A stretch of DNA of 64,000 nucleotides. Origin: Brachynemurus nebulosus (Eukaryota > Arthropoda > Insecta > Neuroptera > Myrmeleontidae). The translations under genes and the position numbers were made by a program. Shown in pieces: positions 1 through 11,101 of this stretch. The first letter of the stretch is position 1, and every line of letters starts with the position of its first letter. Location of the stretch: assembly GCA_035578155.1 (NCBI GenBank), contig JAPWDM010000005.1:17420877-17484876 (forward strand), read 5' to 3'. The notes below the pieces were generated by a model, which did not search any database, was not told the origin of the DNA, and worked only from the letters and a program-made list of their open reading frames with translations.

Positions 1-540
1 GCAGCCTATATATTGTGAAATTATACATATATTTATTTGTGTTCCTTATAAATTTTAATAGGATGTTTTATGACGGAAGTAACGTCTTTTTTCATATATT
101 TGTACAAAATACAAATAGACAAAGAGTCGTGGGGTCTTGAACTGTATTATTTTGTAACTAGGAAAAAACTGTTTACTTTTTTGTAACTACGAAAAAAATT
201 GTTGATTATTAATTTTTTGAAATTATTTGACAATTTAAAACGTCAAAAAATGTATTTTCGATTATTCGTTTAATTACGGCAATTTGTCCAGGATTAATTA
301 CGGGCGACCGACTTTTTTATATTTTTGGGTATATTTACTTTCTAATTTCACTTAAATTATGAGGGTGTTCGATGACGGGGATTTTCATACCATTGGCTCT
401 TGGTCTATTATTGGAAGGCGTATTGGTTATCAAATCAAGTGGGTGTTTCGTCATAATACCTCATGGCTGTTAACATGTTAAAATCTAAATTTTAACTTTA
501 AAATCCTATAAAATCTGAGGGGGCAATCATTTCCAGCCAT

Positions 541-800
541 ATAGTCATGTTATTAAATCACTAGACCAAAAATTATAATTTTTTTTTTAGAATTGTTAGA
601 ATTACCTTTTTCAAATGTTTTCTGTACTTAACTGGCCCCCTATTTTAATCTCCAAATTTTGTTTTTTTTTTAATTGTTGACCGGCGATATATGTGCGCAT
701 CACCAGAACCTAATATTATGTCAATTTTCAAATTTCTATGTTCCATAGTTCGAGAAAAACCTCTGTGACAACAGACGGATGGACACATCTCTAAAAAATA
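541..800 (+). repeat. Dispersed repeat, copy 1 of an unnamed family
   Basis: This stretch shares a block with 41880-42220. Both contain AATTGTTGAC followed by a GCGATATA word, then an 'aacctaatattatg/gacctaacattatg' block and an 'atagtt' word. The second copy is in the same orientation. No coding sequence is visible. The family is not recognised. It could be the 3' part of a non-autonomous element, because no terminal repeat was found around either copy. Confidence 0.4.
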
Positions 801-880
801 ATAGTAATGGGTTTAGGGAAGGATAGTAGATGTTGTACTTTGAACAAAAAAGCTTCATTAAAGAATACAATTCACAAAAT

Positions 881-1281
881 TCACCCCGTATAAAAATATT
901 TTTTAAAACCACTTTTTCTATATCTGATTAAACTTTTTATTAAAAAAGTGACTTTTTATGTTTGTTATGTAACCTTGGCCTAACTTTTTCGAGAATTTCA
1001 TTTCGTTACGTCACTTGACAGATGGCGATAGTAAATGACGTAATAAAAGTTTGTCCGTTTACAACTACTTAAAAATGAAATATACGTATGTACTTGTACG
1101 ACATTATCCTTCGTAACGTATTTGTCCTGAAAGTTTTAATATGTCATCGTACTTTTCTCTATCATTTTTTCCCCCGTTTTCAGTTACATAGTAGCGAAAG
1201 GATACGAAAATTTTGAGCTTGAAAAATTGTCGGTGATTTAAGTGAAAACAAAAGATTTTTAAAGTATATATACAGGGTGTT
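881..1281. mobile_element. Possible short-TIR repeat ending in CACCCYGTATA
   Basis: The left end reads TCACCCCGTATA and the right end reads TATATACAGGGTGT. They form a short inverted pair about 400 bp apart. Ends of the form ACACCCTGTATA are common in insect interspersed repeats. The inner sequence is AT-rich with no coding relic. The match is only about 11 bp, so the pairing could be chance. Confidence 0.3.
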
Positions 1282-1307
1282 AGTGAATAAGTGCGAAAGA
1301 TTTTAAC

Positions 1308-1953
1308 AGGTGATTGCTGAGGTTTTTTTATGTAAAAATGTTCATATAAACCCAGGTCCGAAAACGCTTAGTTTCCAAGATACAGGATGTTCAACTTCTC
1401 GTTTATTTTTTTAATATTTTCCTAAATATTTCAAAACCGTTTTGAGATATTGACACAAAATTTAGGACACGTTATGACAGGATAAATACCCATATTCTGA
1501 AGTAGACAGAATATTTTCACTCAAACTAGTGGCGTCCGTACAGCCATGTGTTGACCTATTTTTGAAGAAAAAAGAGGCACGCCAATAATTTCTTTCAATT
1601 TAAAAATGTTTTTTCAAATGTCTCATAAGTTGTTGACAAAAATGACCTCTTAGTATTTTGTCGCTTATGTAGCCGTTTTCAAGTAAAAATATAACTTCCA
1701 ATTACTGTTCTTACCACAAAACCGGGTTAGGTTCTCGTATTAACTGCTGAGATAACTTTATGAAAAAGCCTTACCAATAAAAAGGCGAAGGCGTTTCACT
1801 TTTACAGTAAGACCACATAATTTGTTTTTAATTTAATACAGAAAAAATATTTTTAAAAATTAAAAAACTGAACACTCTGTATCTTGGAAACAGTGTTTTC
1901 GGATCTGGGTTTATATAAACTGTTTTACATAAAAAAAACCTCAGCAATCACCC
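1308..1953. mobile_element. Non-autonomous element with ~85-bp terminal inverted repeats
   Basis: The left arm (about 1308-1398) begins GGTGATTGCTGAGG and continues through words for 'ataaacccaggtccgaaaac' and 'tccaagatacagg'. The right arm (about 1867-1953) is its inverted copy, ending CCTCAGCAATCACCC. The arms match with scattered substitutions and small indels over about 85 bp. The central ~460 bp is non-coding. A target-site duplication was not clear, so no superfamily is assigned. Confidence 0.7.
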
Positions 1954-2439
1954 ATTAATAGCGGATTCGAATAAAAGTAGTTTAATCTTTTTATTACGGT
2001 TTTTCATTGTCCTAATTTTTCTAAAATAATTACAAAATGCTAATTTTGATTTAAGGGATTAGGTGGCTTTGAAAATTTTAAAAAGTTCATTTTTTTGTCT
2101 TATTAAATAGTACAATATGTTTAAAATATTCTCCTAAAATTTCAAATCGATCCGAGTAAAATTCTAAGAGATAGATTCTTCGAAAGTTCCGCCCATCAGG
2201 CCACGTCAGTGCAGCGCAGTAAACTTAAAACGCGTTTATCTCAAAACTCAATTTTTAAAGTCGGTGGACATGATTTCTCGAAAAGTTATGAAGCAATTAA
2301 GTTCAAGTTTTGCACACATCTTTGAAATAACATTATCTAGTCATTGAATGTACCAAAATTGAAAGCTGTATTGAACTTAATTTTTTTTTATAAATTGATT
2401 AACAAAATATTGTCTATAGGTGAGGCGAATTCATACACC

Positions 2440-2883
2440 ATGGTGCATCAATATAAATAGAAAGTGGGTATACACTACATAAACTGTAGTCTAGATAACA
2501 TAAAATCGGCTCTTTTCGACAGAGGCGCAACAACCGGGGAAGTCTAAGGGGTCCGGGCCCCCTAAAATTACCTGGAAATTTTCCTCCATTTTTTTAATTT
2601 ATATTAAAAAGTAAAATTATTAGTGATTTACTAATATTTTTTATTTGAAAATCAAATTTTCGAAGATAACATTTTATTACAACATTTTCCATTGTTATCG
2701 GAGAACTGCGTTATCAAAAAATTTGATTATTTAAATTTTTGTTGGACCCCCTGTAAATATGTGGTTGTTGCGCCCCTGCTTTCCGATATTAAAAATAAAA
2801 GAAAATCGCTCAGACAAGCTGCTGAATATTTCCATGTTCCCAAATCGACCTTGGGTGATAGACTCAAAAGCAAATCTAAATAA
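2440..2883 (+). pseudogene. Pogo-like transposase N-terminal helix-turn-helix relic, split by a MITE
   Basis: Translation downstream of the inserted MITE gives SLRQAAEYFHVPKSTL followed by GDRLKSK. This matches the Pipsqueak-type helix-turn-helix that opens many pogo/Tigger transposases and binds the transposon ends. Upstream of the MITE, the frame from the ATG at 2440 has one stop codon, then LDNIKSALF. It runs directly into the downstream frame once the MITE and one copy of its duplication are subtracted. The helix-turn-helix is followed by a stop at 2881-2883, and no catalytic DDE region follows. It is a dead fragment with an in-frame stop plus a 267-bp interruption. The domain call comes from family knowledge; the split is read directly. 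Confidence 0.65.
2520..2778. mobile_element. hAT-type MITE inserted in the pogo relic
   Basis: The ends are CAGAGGCGCAACAACC on the left and GGTTGTTGCGCCCCTG on the right, an inverted pair. A second matching block (GGGGTCC / GGACCCC) lies just inside. The flanks are CTTTTCGA (2512-2519) and CTTTCCGA (2779-2786), an 8-bp target duplication with one mismatch. An 8-bp duplication with CAG...CTG ends fits the hAT superfamily. It is 259 bp long and has no coding capacity. It interrupts a transposase-derived reading frame, so it is younger than that frame. Confidence 0.75.
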
Positions 2884-3069
2884 AATTCATTTAAATCCAA
2901 AATGTTTTATTCCACCCATCAAAAGTCATTCGCTGATGCAGATATTTATCTTGGCGAATTTCCATATTGAAAATTCAGCTAGTTTTATCTTTTATGTCCG
3001 ATTTCATCCGTATGCATGACTGAATGTGATTTATATTGCAAATAAAGCACTGTTCAGGTCCCACACATA

Positions 3070-3254
3070 GGGACGAATCTGGACACTATATAACCAAAAA
3101 AAAAGAAAAAATGTTGCAGTACCAATTTTGATATTTTTATTACTGCCCTATATGCCTGTGATATTAAAGCATTTAAATTATTTTTTTAAAATTTTTTAGA
3201 TAAACTAAACAATTCATTGCCAAAAAGACTGAAAAAATCGTCCAGATTCGCCCC
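3070..3254. mobile_element. Small pogo-like MITE
   Basis: The left end is GGGACGAATCTGGAC, preceded by TA. The right end is GTCCAGATTCGCCCC. The inverted match covers about 15 bp with one difference. The GGG...CCC ends resemble the larger TA-flanked elements at 18.2, 23.9, 45.9 and 51.2 kb. The right flank does not show a clean TA, so the duplication is degraded or the boundary is off by a base or two. The interior is AT-rich and non-coding. Confidence 0.5.
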
Positions 3255-3959
3255 AGCTGACGGTACTTTTTTACATGTAGGTAATTTTTATTTCATTATT
3301 TTACATATTTTCCAATGAAATGTTATTTCTAAAAATTTTTAACGATCCGTCATAAACTGTTAAGAAGTGGTCAATTGCGGGTCGAACTATGCAAAGCGCC
3401 AGTGACAGACATTACCATATCCATCTGTCCCTCTCTGCACCATAATCGCTTGGCGCGGCAACTATTATTGATTTTAATCTTTATTGGGAAAAATTCATCC
3501 TATGAAAGGATTTTGTTTACACATTTCAAAACTGTATTCTTTTAATTTTATGTACGGAGCCCCCAATACACAAATCAGACTCGCACTTTACCGAACTTTT
3601 TTGTATAAATGTAATTTTTCTTAAAACTATTTTTCATTTTTCCGCACCGAGAGATAAAAAGAAAATTCACATACGAAGATAAATATTTCATAGCTGGTTT
3701 AGATGACAGAAATTTAATGATATTCTTTCTATGGTGGTTCAGGTTTTTTGTGATTTTCTTTCATTTTCGTATCAATTCAAAAAAAAATATTGTAAATGTC
3801 ATGGAGCTGGTTGGTCTAGCTACTCTGGTATTATCAGAACCAGTTCTTTTTGTACGATATGAGATGGTAATCGGGACGGTATTACACTATTAAATGTTTT
3901 TATAGATATTTGTATGACAAATATGTGTTCAGACGTGTACAATCGTGTAAAGAAACTGT

Positions 3960-4640
3960 GACGTGTATGTTGATTTTTGGTTTTTTGAGTGATTGTGGTG
4001 GCCAGAGAGAGTTTGAGGGGGTGAACATTTATCGTAGGTGCCGATCTAAGGTTGCACCATTTCTGCAAAGGATAGACAAACTTTTGTGTAACATGGACCA
4101 GAATAAGGGATAATGGACAAAACTCTATGAGGAGCTGCCACCTAGCGCCCAAGGTTGACACCGGTGCCGATCGATAGCCCTGGTCAAGTAGTCCAACTTT
4201 GTCAATGGGCACCTTCATAGAGTACCTGGCCTTCAAGAGTTATAGGGCGTCAAATGTACAAAAAGTCTGCAAGTGGCCATAGCCAAACGGGGTACTCTGT
4301 ATAGGTACAAATGGATTATGAGACATGTCGTGGGCCGGCCTATCACTGTGTAAAACCACTTTCCTGGCAAGTGGCCTAACCTCGTTTTTTCACGTGGACT
4401 ATGACAGAAGAAGTACCGAGCGGCTTCAAACCTGTACATTGGAAGTACCCGAAGAGAAGATTGGGAGTCCTACCGGTGGCGATTTCTGGCAGACTCCTTG
4501 GTAAATTGCTGAAATAAGCTAGTCCGAAGTGCACTCCCCCGAGGGGGACTCTAATGCCCGCTGCAGATCAAGACACATCGTTTCCTTAAGAAATGACCAC
4601 GTCAGAACTTTTGAAGGCCAGGTTCTCCATAACCAAGATG
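3960..4640. other. Unassigned island of raised GC content
   Basis: This ~680-bp block is visibly less AT-rich than its surroundings and contains few homopolymer runs. Open frames occur on both strands (for example minus strand 3820-4236, 138 codons), but none shows a recognisable domain. No terminal repeats, tandem repeats or splice-flanked frame stood out. It could be an old LTR or LINE segment, a non-coding exon or a conserved element. Nothing in the sequence decides between these. Confidence 0.3.
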
Positions 4641-4716
4641 TATATATTTGTGATCTACTAAAAAATGAAAATGTATAAAAAAATTCGAAACTGTTGACCA
4701 GCTATTAGTGATTATT

Positions 4717-5009
4717 AGAGTGAGGACACTGGTCCGCACGAACGCGTTTCCAAGGGGTGACCATTTTTTTTATAGCGGGTTTTAGCACACACTACGCCGT
4801 CAAAAGTATGGGGACATATTGGTCCAGGGGGTGTCTACACTTTTGACACGACATTATAACACAACATTGAGTACAGTACCTCATCAAAAGTGTGGGCACC
4901 CCCTTGGGTCAGGGTGACCGCATACTTTTGACGACGTAGTGTGTGCTAGAACCCACTATAAGAAATTGGCCATCCCTTTTGCGCGGACCAATGTCTTCAA
5001 TTCCATATT
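4717..5009. mobile_element. Near-palindromic element with 12-bp flanking direct repeats (Mutator-like?)
   Basis: The two arms are inverted copies over about 130 bp each, meeting near 4860. Matching blocks include CTGGTCCGC/GCGGACCA, AGCACACACTACG/CGTAGTGTGTGCT, CGTCAAAAGTATG/CATACTTTTGACG and CACTTTTGA/TCAAAAGTG. TTAGTGATTATT occurs immediately outside both ends (4705-4716 and 5010-5021). Long arms plus a long target duplication are typical of Mutator-like foldback elements, whose duplications are usually 9-11 bp. The 12-bp match may include chance bases. No coding sequence is present. Confidence 0.7.
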
Positions 5010-5189
5010 TTAGTGATTATTTAATAATTATAAAGATCTACTGTAGGCTATAAACAATTTTCAATAAATAAAGCGGAGAAGATAGAACTCAATATAAAAA
5101 AGTACGTCACCTTAGGCCAATATTGTGATGTAAATGCAAATTGTAAAACTTGATTAATTTGGCGATTAATTTTTTGATATTGTCAGGGT

Positions 5190-5336
5190 TTTCTTGGACT
5201 TATTCTCTTTTTTAGGACGTCCGGAAAGCATCCGGAAGGATTTTTTCGTTATATTTTTAGAAGTATCCCGTACGGATGCCTCTCGCATGCCCTCAAAAAG
5301 GACAAATCCGGGAAATCCTGAACGGATGGCAGCCCT
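5190..5336 (-). mobile_element. Single hAT-like terminus
   Basis: Read on the minus strand, the segment starts TAGGGCTGCCATCCG and continues through GGATTTCCCGGATTTGTCC. This resembles the start of hAT elements with CAGGGCTGCC ends. No partner end was found on either side, so this would be a solo end or a deleted copy. The assignment rests on family resemblance only. Confidence 0.3.
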
Positions 5337-6415
5337 AGCTATGGTTAATTATTTTTAAGACTTAACCGCAGAATTATCAAAACTACCATTTTTCAATTAG
5401 ATCACATTTCTATTTCATCCACTGTTTTTTAATATTGCTGTTATTTACACTAAATATAACCGTACTGTTACTTCACTTTATACTCTTCTCATCCCTCTTT
5501 CGTACCATTCCTTCTGTTGGAACCGTTGTTACTCATTGCTTAACGGATAACCCAATTCCTCTTATACAAGAGTATTGTTAGTTTATTATTATTATTATTA
5601 TTTCTTTATGCTGATAACATTGAGCGGTGCGACATTCACGTCTTATACTTCTAAGTAAATGGAAAAAAAAACACGAAATTTTTTTCTCTTCAAATTTTTT
5701 TGAATAATGATATTTACATGAAAAAATGTGTTACTTCATTCGTTCCGTTAAGTGTAATTTAAGTACGATTGGAGTATCATCTTGTCTCTATACCGTGGTG
5801 TCTCTATTCGGTTCTATACCGTGTTTTTTAATTTGAATTTATACTTACAATAATTTTGAAGATTTTGCTGTTGTTGTAACTCGTTCAGATAACCATAAAA
5901 TATTATTGTCGACAATTCATCATTAAATTTTTTTTTCATTTTCTGTGCGGAAAAATGAAAAATATTGTTCCTGGAAATTTTGTTAACACAGTTGCGATGA
6001 AATGTAGCCTAGGGAAATTTTTTCTAAATATATAAACAACAGGAATATGGTATATTTAGATCATTACAAGGTACTTTTATTTGATTTTTTATGTTAAAAA
6101 TAATCGTACTCGTATATAGTTTTGTAATTAATTTATTTCGAGTTTGAAATTTTTGTTTTGACAAAGTAATCACTTTTGCTTTGTTTAAATCTGTAGATAT
6201 TACACATATGGAATTGCTTATGCTCACCTAGTTAGTGTGTTGGCTTTTAGTATAACTAGGACCAATTTTCAGTGGAGTCCTACGGCAATCATAAACTTTA
6301 AGTTGTTAACACTGCTCACACCGTCACTCAACCGTCAAACAACAGCGCCTATAAGTTGACATTCGTCTGTTAATATTCTATATAGGACTTTAACTAATTT
6401 TAGTTATGGATGAGG
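5337..6415. other. No gene seen; short ATT microsatellite
   Basis: The only structured sequence is a (TTA)n tract of about 7 units at 5583-5603 and a short repeat of TCTATACCGTG near 5787-5822. The rest is AT-rich sequence without usable reading frames. Confidence 0.6.
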
Positions 6416-6423
6416 TAAATAGG

Positions 6424-6736
6424 CAGGGCCGTAACTAGGTCCTCAGGGGCCCCGGGGCAGAAAGTACCCAGCAAAAAAAAACGTTGACCTTTTTTTTGCT
6501 CGTCAGTCGTTTGCCACCCTAATTGTACAGAAATACGGCCCTTAAAATTCCGCGCCTCGGAAAAAAGAAGCGGTGACCTTTTTTTTGCTCGTCAGTCTTT
6601 TGCCGCTTTAATTTTACAGAAATACCGCCCTTAAGCCCTATTTGCCAAGAAATAATTATTGTATTCTCTTGGAGGCCCCCTTTAGCTGAGGGCCCCGGGG
6701 CAATGCCCCGGCTGCCCCAGCCTAGTTACGGCCCTG
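6424..6736. mobile_element. hAT MITE with perfect 8-bp duplication
   Basis: The element starts CAGGGCCGTAACTAGG and ends CCTAGTTACGGCCCTG, a perfect 16-bp inverted pair. It is flanked by TAAATAGG on both sides (6416-6423 and 6737-6744). The 8-bp duplication and CAGGG start indicate the hAT superfamily. Subterminal G/C-rich blocks (GGGGCCCCGGGG near the left, GGGCCCCGGGG near the right) extend the symmetry. Inside, the word CTTTTTTTTGCTCGTCAGTC occurs twice (near 6488 and 6579), marking an internal duplication of about 90 bp. It is 313 bp with no coding sequence. The perfect duplication suggests a fairly recent insertion. Confidence 0.88.
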
Positions 6737-6744
6737 TAAATAGG

Positions 6745-7688
6745 TAGTCAATAAAAGGGCGACGGGGTGACGCTATTAAAATTTTCTTCTACTAATGAAA
6801 AAAAATCAAAGAAATATTTCTTTATTTCAAAAAGAAATTTCCAAATCTTTGAATAAAAAAATAGTTTTGGGAGTTTAAATTTTATTTTTCGTCATTCTTT
6901 ACTAACGAGCGGCAGTAAAATAGGATTTTATATGTCTAGACAATTTATTGAGATGTTTTAATTATCAGCCTCGATAATAAAACTGCTGCTTTTCCATCCT
7001 TTTCATAAAAAATAAACTTTTTATTTGACATTTCTCTCTTTTCATCTTTATATAATTGTATAATCGTTCGTGCGGCTGTTAGGGATTGTGAACTTCTGAA
7101 CAACTTGACCGGTCGAGGTCATATTCACGCAATATATTCCTTTTGTCGAGAGCTGAAAAAACCATCGGAAGCACCACTTACTAAAAAGGCAGGATATATT
7201 CTTATTACTTTTTATTTCTGAAAGCGTAATTTTGTTTAACTGAAACTGTGACACGTTTTAATTAGTGTTACCACGGAAAAGGAGTAACTGGTACGCCCAT
7301 AGAAATTATTAAAATCGGGATAGGACACCAGAAAATCTTTCTTTGTTAATTAAATTTCTTTTAATCCGAGCTATACTTATAACTTACCTAACCTATATTG
7401 AAGGTATATGATATTATTTCTATAGTGTCAAATTATTATTATAAAAGTTAATTTTCCTAACAAGTTTGCTTGTTTGAGTTGGTAAAGTGAGTATAAGCCT
7501 AAGTTGTTAGTAATTTTGAGTTGTTAGTAATTTTATGTTAGCTTGTTTGTTTCGTTTATATTTCGTCTAAATTGAAATAATTAACGAATCTAACGATGTG
7601 AATAAGTGTTTTGTTTCGTCAATATTACGTAACTAATGAAATTTATTAAGATAAATAACAGCTCAGACCTTATTTCTACTGTCTACAG
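6745..7688. other. No gene seen
   Basis: AT-rich sequence between two hAT elements. The only visible structure is a short direct duplication of AGTTGTTAGTAATTTT near 7502-7538. Reading frames are short and unrecognised. Confidence 0.55.
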
Positions 7689-9188
7689 CAGTGTTTCTCA
7701 ACCGCCGGTCTGGTACCAAGTCGCGAAAGAATCTCACAGGTTTGCAGAAAAATGTGTGGATTACAATTAATTACAAAAATAAATGAAACAAAGTTACTTT
7801 GCTAAATTTAACTTAATTTATGTAAAATGTATATACAAATTAATGCCGCAAATAATTGCAGGTTATAATAATTCTATTTAAAATTAAAGAAAATCTTTTA
7901 AACATGTCTATAATGCTTGTAAAAAAACCTTGATATTTATTTGAATTACATTGTTGACCAAGTGATCGACAGAGCCGTGGAAAGAACAGCAGCCCGGGAA
8001 AAACACATTTTTTAAAAATTTTGTAACCCCAAAATGCGACGAGCAAAAAAAAGCTTCTTTTAATTTTTTCCGTCAGGCCTGGTGGTCAGAAAACGACATT
8101 TCATATTACATGATCTGATATTATTACATTTAATGGCTGAAATGATTCCAGGCTATAAGAATTCTATTTGAAATTGAGGAAGTGCTTTTAAATATTTCTG
8201 CAATGCTTAAGATAAAGTGTCGATATTTATCTGAATTACATGGTTTATCGAATGGTAGGAAAAAAAATTTTATGTTAAATTTATGAAAATACTAGCTTTT
8301 ACCCGCGCATTCGCTAGCGTGGCTTTTGAAATTATGACATCTAGTTAAATCGTATAAAGTGTACTTTCATCGTGTCGCTATTGAGAACTGTTACTTTTTT
8401 CTTGGGAGTTTTCCCACAGAAATACAATATTTTTCCCGGATAAAAAATAGACTATAACATTCTTTTTTATATCATTTGAAATATATGTTCCCACGGTAAT
8501 AAGACTTCCCACAGGATTTAGATACTTTCCCGGAATCGAAAATAACCTATGTTTATCGTTGCATATTGTTTCTTCTGCTAACAATATGCTAACCAATTGT
8601 CCTTTGTTATAATTTAAATATCAGGGTGATCGACCCCGGTCCGGTAAAAATTTCATCGATATAGAATTTGTTAAGAATATTAGATGTGCCAACTGACGAT
8701 AACTGGATAGCTACCGGTCGTTTATTTTCTTATACGATACAAATAATATTTTGAACAGTAAATAAGTAGTTTCATAGTAGTTTCGTAGAAATATTATGAT
8801 TATTGGTGTGTGTCTATAGAAAATTTAATTATTAATATTGTAAAATACATTTAATTAGTAACAAATGAAGAGATTGATGGTTTGATAGTATAAGATACAT
8901 TTTCCCATGGGAATTAAATATTTTTTTGAGATGAAAAGTAGCCTATAACCATCTCTGTTCCGCAAAATACGTCTGTGAAAAATTTTAAGTTAATTGTTTA
9001 AGCTGTTTAACCGTGAAAGCCAGTGAAACAAAGAAACAAACAAACAAACTCACTTTCGCATTTATAATATTAGTTAGAATAATTTAGAAAACTGGTACTC
9101 GTCATATGTGATCGTATATGTAATCAGTTCGCACAAAATTTTCTGATATTTTACCGGACAGTGACTAAAAACAGTTTGAGAAACGCTG
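7689..9188. mobile_element. hAT element, 1.5 kb, carrying a nested Helitron
   Basis: The left end is CAGTGTTTCTCAACCG. The right end is GTTTGAGAAACGCTG, its inverted copy with small differences. CAGTGTTTCTCAA ends are characteristic of a large hAT group. The flanks are GTCTACAG (7681-7688) and ATCTACAA (9189-9196), an 8-bp duplication matching at six positions. Two diverged copies of a ~110-bp segment lie inside, near 7850-7970 and 8140-8250, sharing 'ggttataa/ggctataa', 'attctattt' and 'gatatttat' blocks. The segment 8292-9078 is a separate Helitron insertion. No transposase frame survives. Confidence 0.75.
8292..9078 (-). mobile_element. Non-autonomous Helitron nested in the hAT element
   Basis: Read on the minus strand, the 3' end is GCGGGTAAAAGCTAG followed by T, preceded by a GC-rich stretch that can form a small hairpin. 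CTAG|T after a hairpin is the Helitron terminus. The 5' end is TCTAACTAATATTATAAATG, then GCGAAAGTGAGTTTG, a word typical of widespread insect Helitrons. The internal TTCCCGG/TTCCCA blocks each followed by 'aaaatagcctat'-type words also fit that group. The 5' flanking base is T rather than the expected A, so the exact 5' boundary may be off by a base or two. No Rep/helicase coding remains. Confidence 0.68.
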
Positions 9189-11101
9189 ATCTACAATGTC
9201 GATTTTAAGCATCGACGTCTTTCAAATATCAATAATTCATATAATTTCATTCTTATTTTTAAAACAAGAATTTAATTAGTAACATTGACGAGAATTTAAT
9301 TTGTAACGTAACTAAGGATTAGAGTGTAAAAGGTGTAAATTACGCTGTGAAATATCTTAAAATTTTAATGTAAAAAAAGAAATCCTTTTTTTGCACAGCA
9401 TTCACAAAAACGTATTAAAATAAAAATAAGGTGTTTATTTAATCCGTGACAATAAAGGAAGTGAATGAAATCCTTTTTCACACGCCGAATGCGACGTGTG
9501 TGTCGGTAATTTTCTATGAATGTCACCCATATGTACTTACGACTAGTGTTTATATCTATGATGTTTATATGCACGTATATACATATATATTATATTCGTA
9601 TATTATATTATTGCCATTCTAATGTGTATTTGAAATTTTCACACATTTTCTCGCATTGAGACACGTTTTTAATTCAAACTTGTTATTTTCCAGTGAATGG
9701 ATGAATAGCGTGTATGTATGTGTGCGTGTGTGTGTGTGCTGTTAGTTCCTTTATGTGGTACTTTCATTATGATCCTGCTCACTAGGTGTCACTCAGTATA
9801 TATAATTTATGCGTATAGAAGATGATTAAGAATATTCTAGTATATACTGAAATTTTTTTGCTTAATCTTTTGAATATCTATTATTCAATTCAATATTACA
9901 GGTGGAGAGATAACAGATTTAAAGCGAGGGAGAGCGACAACCTGTAAATTCGTAAGTTCAAAATCACACAGAAGTAACGATTCGGCGCATTTCGATCAAT
10001 TTATGATCATTTTCAAGAGCAAATTCAGACATCAACATGGACAATCATTGCCAAAAAGGAACAAAGGAACAAAGGCCAATTTGACCTCCAACAAGGTCAT
10101 GACCGAATAGTATCAAACTATGATTTCAATAGATAGGGCAACTTCCTTGTCGGCAACCTTTGAGTTCTAGGATTAGCATTATTTTTTGTATCTCTTCTAA
10201 ATACTTACTCAATGTTTACTACGTATTTAAAATTAAATTGTTGTTAAAAAATCTACGATTCAAACCAGCCACATCTGTATTGTTTTTGTTAATTGTCCAA
10301 CTGTTCTAGCAGTTCAGTTTTTCCAGTAAAATTGAGCCATTGAATAAGACTCAATCAAGTCCAATTTGTCGAGCCGTACAAGGATAATAATTTTTGTCCA
10401 AAGTTTTTAATTTTTTTCAAATTTACAGAGCGATTCTTTTGGTAACAAGGGCATATATGACAGCAATTTTACTTAAGAAAAAAATGCTTAAAAGAATTAA
10501 TTGTATAAGTATATATAATTTATTGAGTATAATACTGAATTCATGCTTCAATAGCCTTTCGTTTGATACACGACGGTCTTGAAAAATTTTCTTGCACCGC
10601 CCAGATTATTTCTGCTGAAATTAACCCCCAAAATCAACTTCATGTCGATAATTGAGCACCACACTCTACTTTTTTGCTAATTTTCAATTTTTTACGTCGA
10701 GCAATTTCGGTAAAAATAGCCTGTGACTAATGTTCCGTATTGATAGTTTTTGTATAAAACACTAAATATTTAACAGAGTTTGATTTGGGACACTATGTAT
10801 ACGGATTTAATTTGGGCTTCTTTTATTTCTTTAACGATACATAAGTGTTCCTACTCAAAATTAGTATAAATATAGTAATCATTCAGCCAAAAGTACTTCC
10901 TGAGCAAAAATACATTACAAGTAATTTTGCCCCAGAAGAGTGTAGAAGATAGAGACATTTCCATATATTTAATAAGTACAACCGGTTTCATAAAAATAGT
11001 TTATTATTGTTAAATTGAGGAAACATACTTATTCAGGGTTCTAAATTCATAATTTCAGTCACAAATATATGAAACCTGGAGCTTAGCTTAAATTTTTAAT
11101 A
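9189..11101. other. No gene seen; TG microsatellite
   Basis: This block has an interrupted (TG)n tract at about 9711-9739 and runs of TATA near 9576-9610. The region 10020-10140 is slightly more GC-rich but shows no domain or splice structure that I recognise. Confidence 0.55.

Noticed and set aside
3820..4236. 138-codon minus-strand frame, the longest in the window
   Set aside because: No recognisable domain, no sensible composition or splice context, and it overlaps an open frame on the other strand. Kept only as part of the unassigned GC-raised island.
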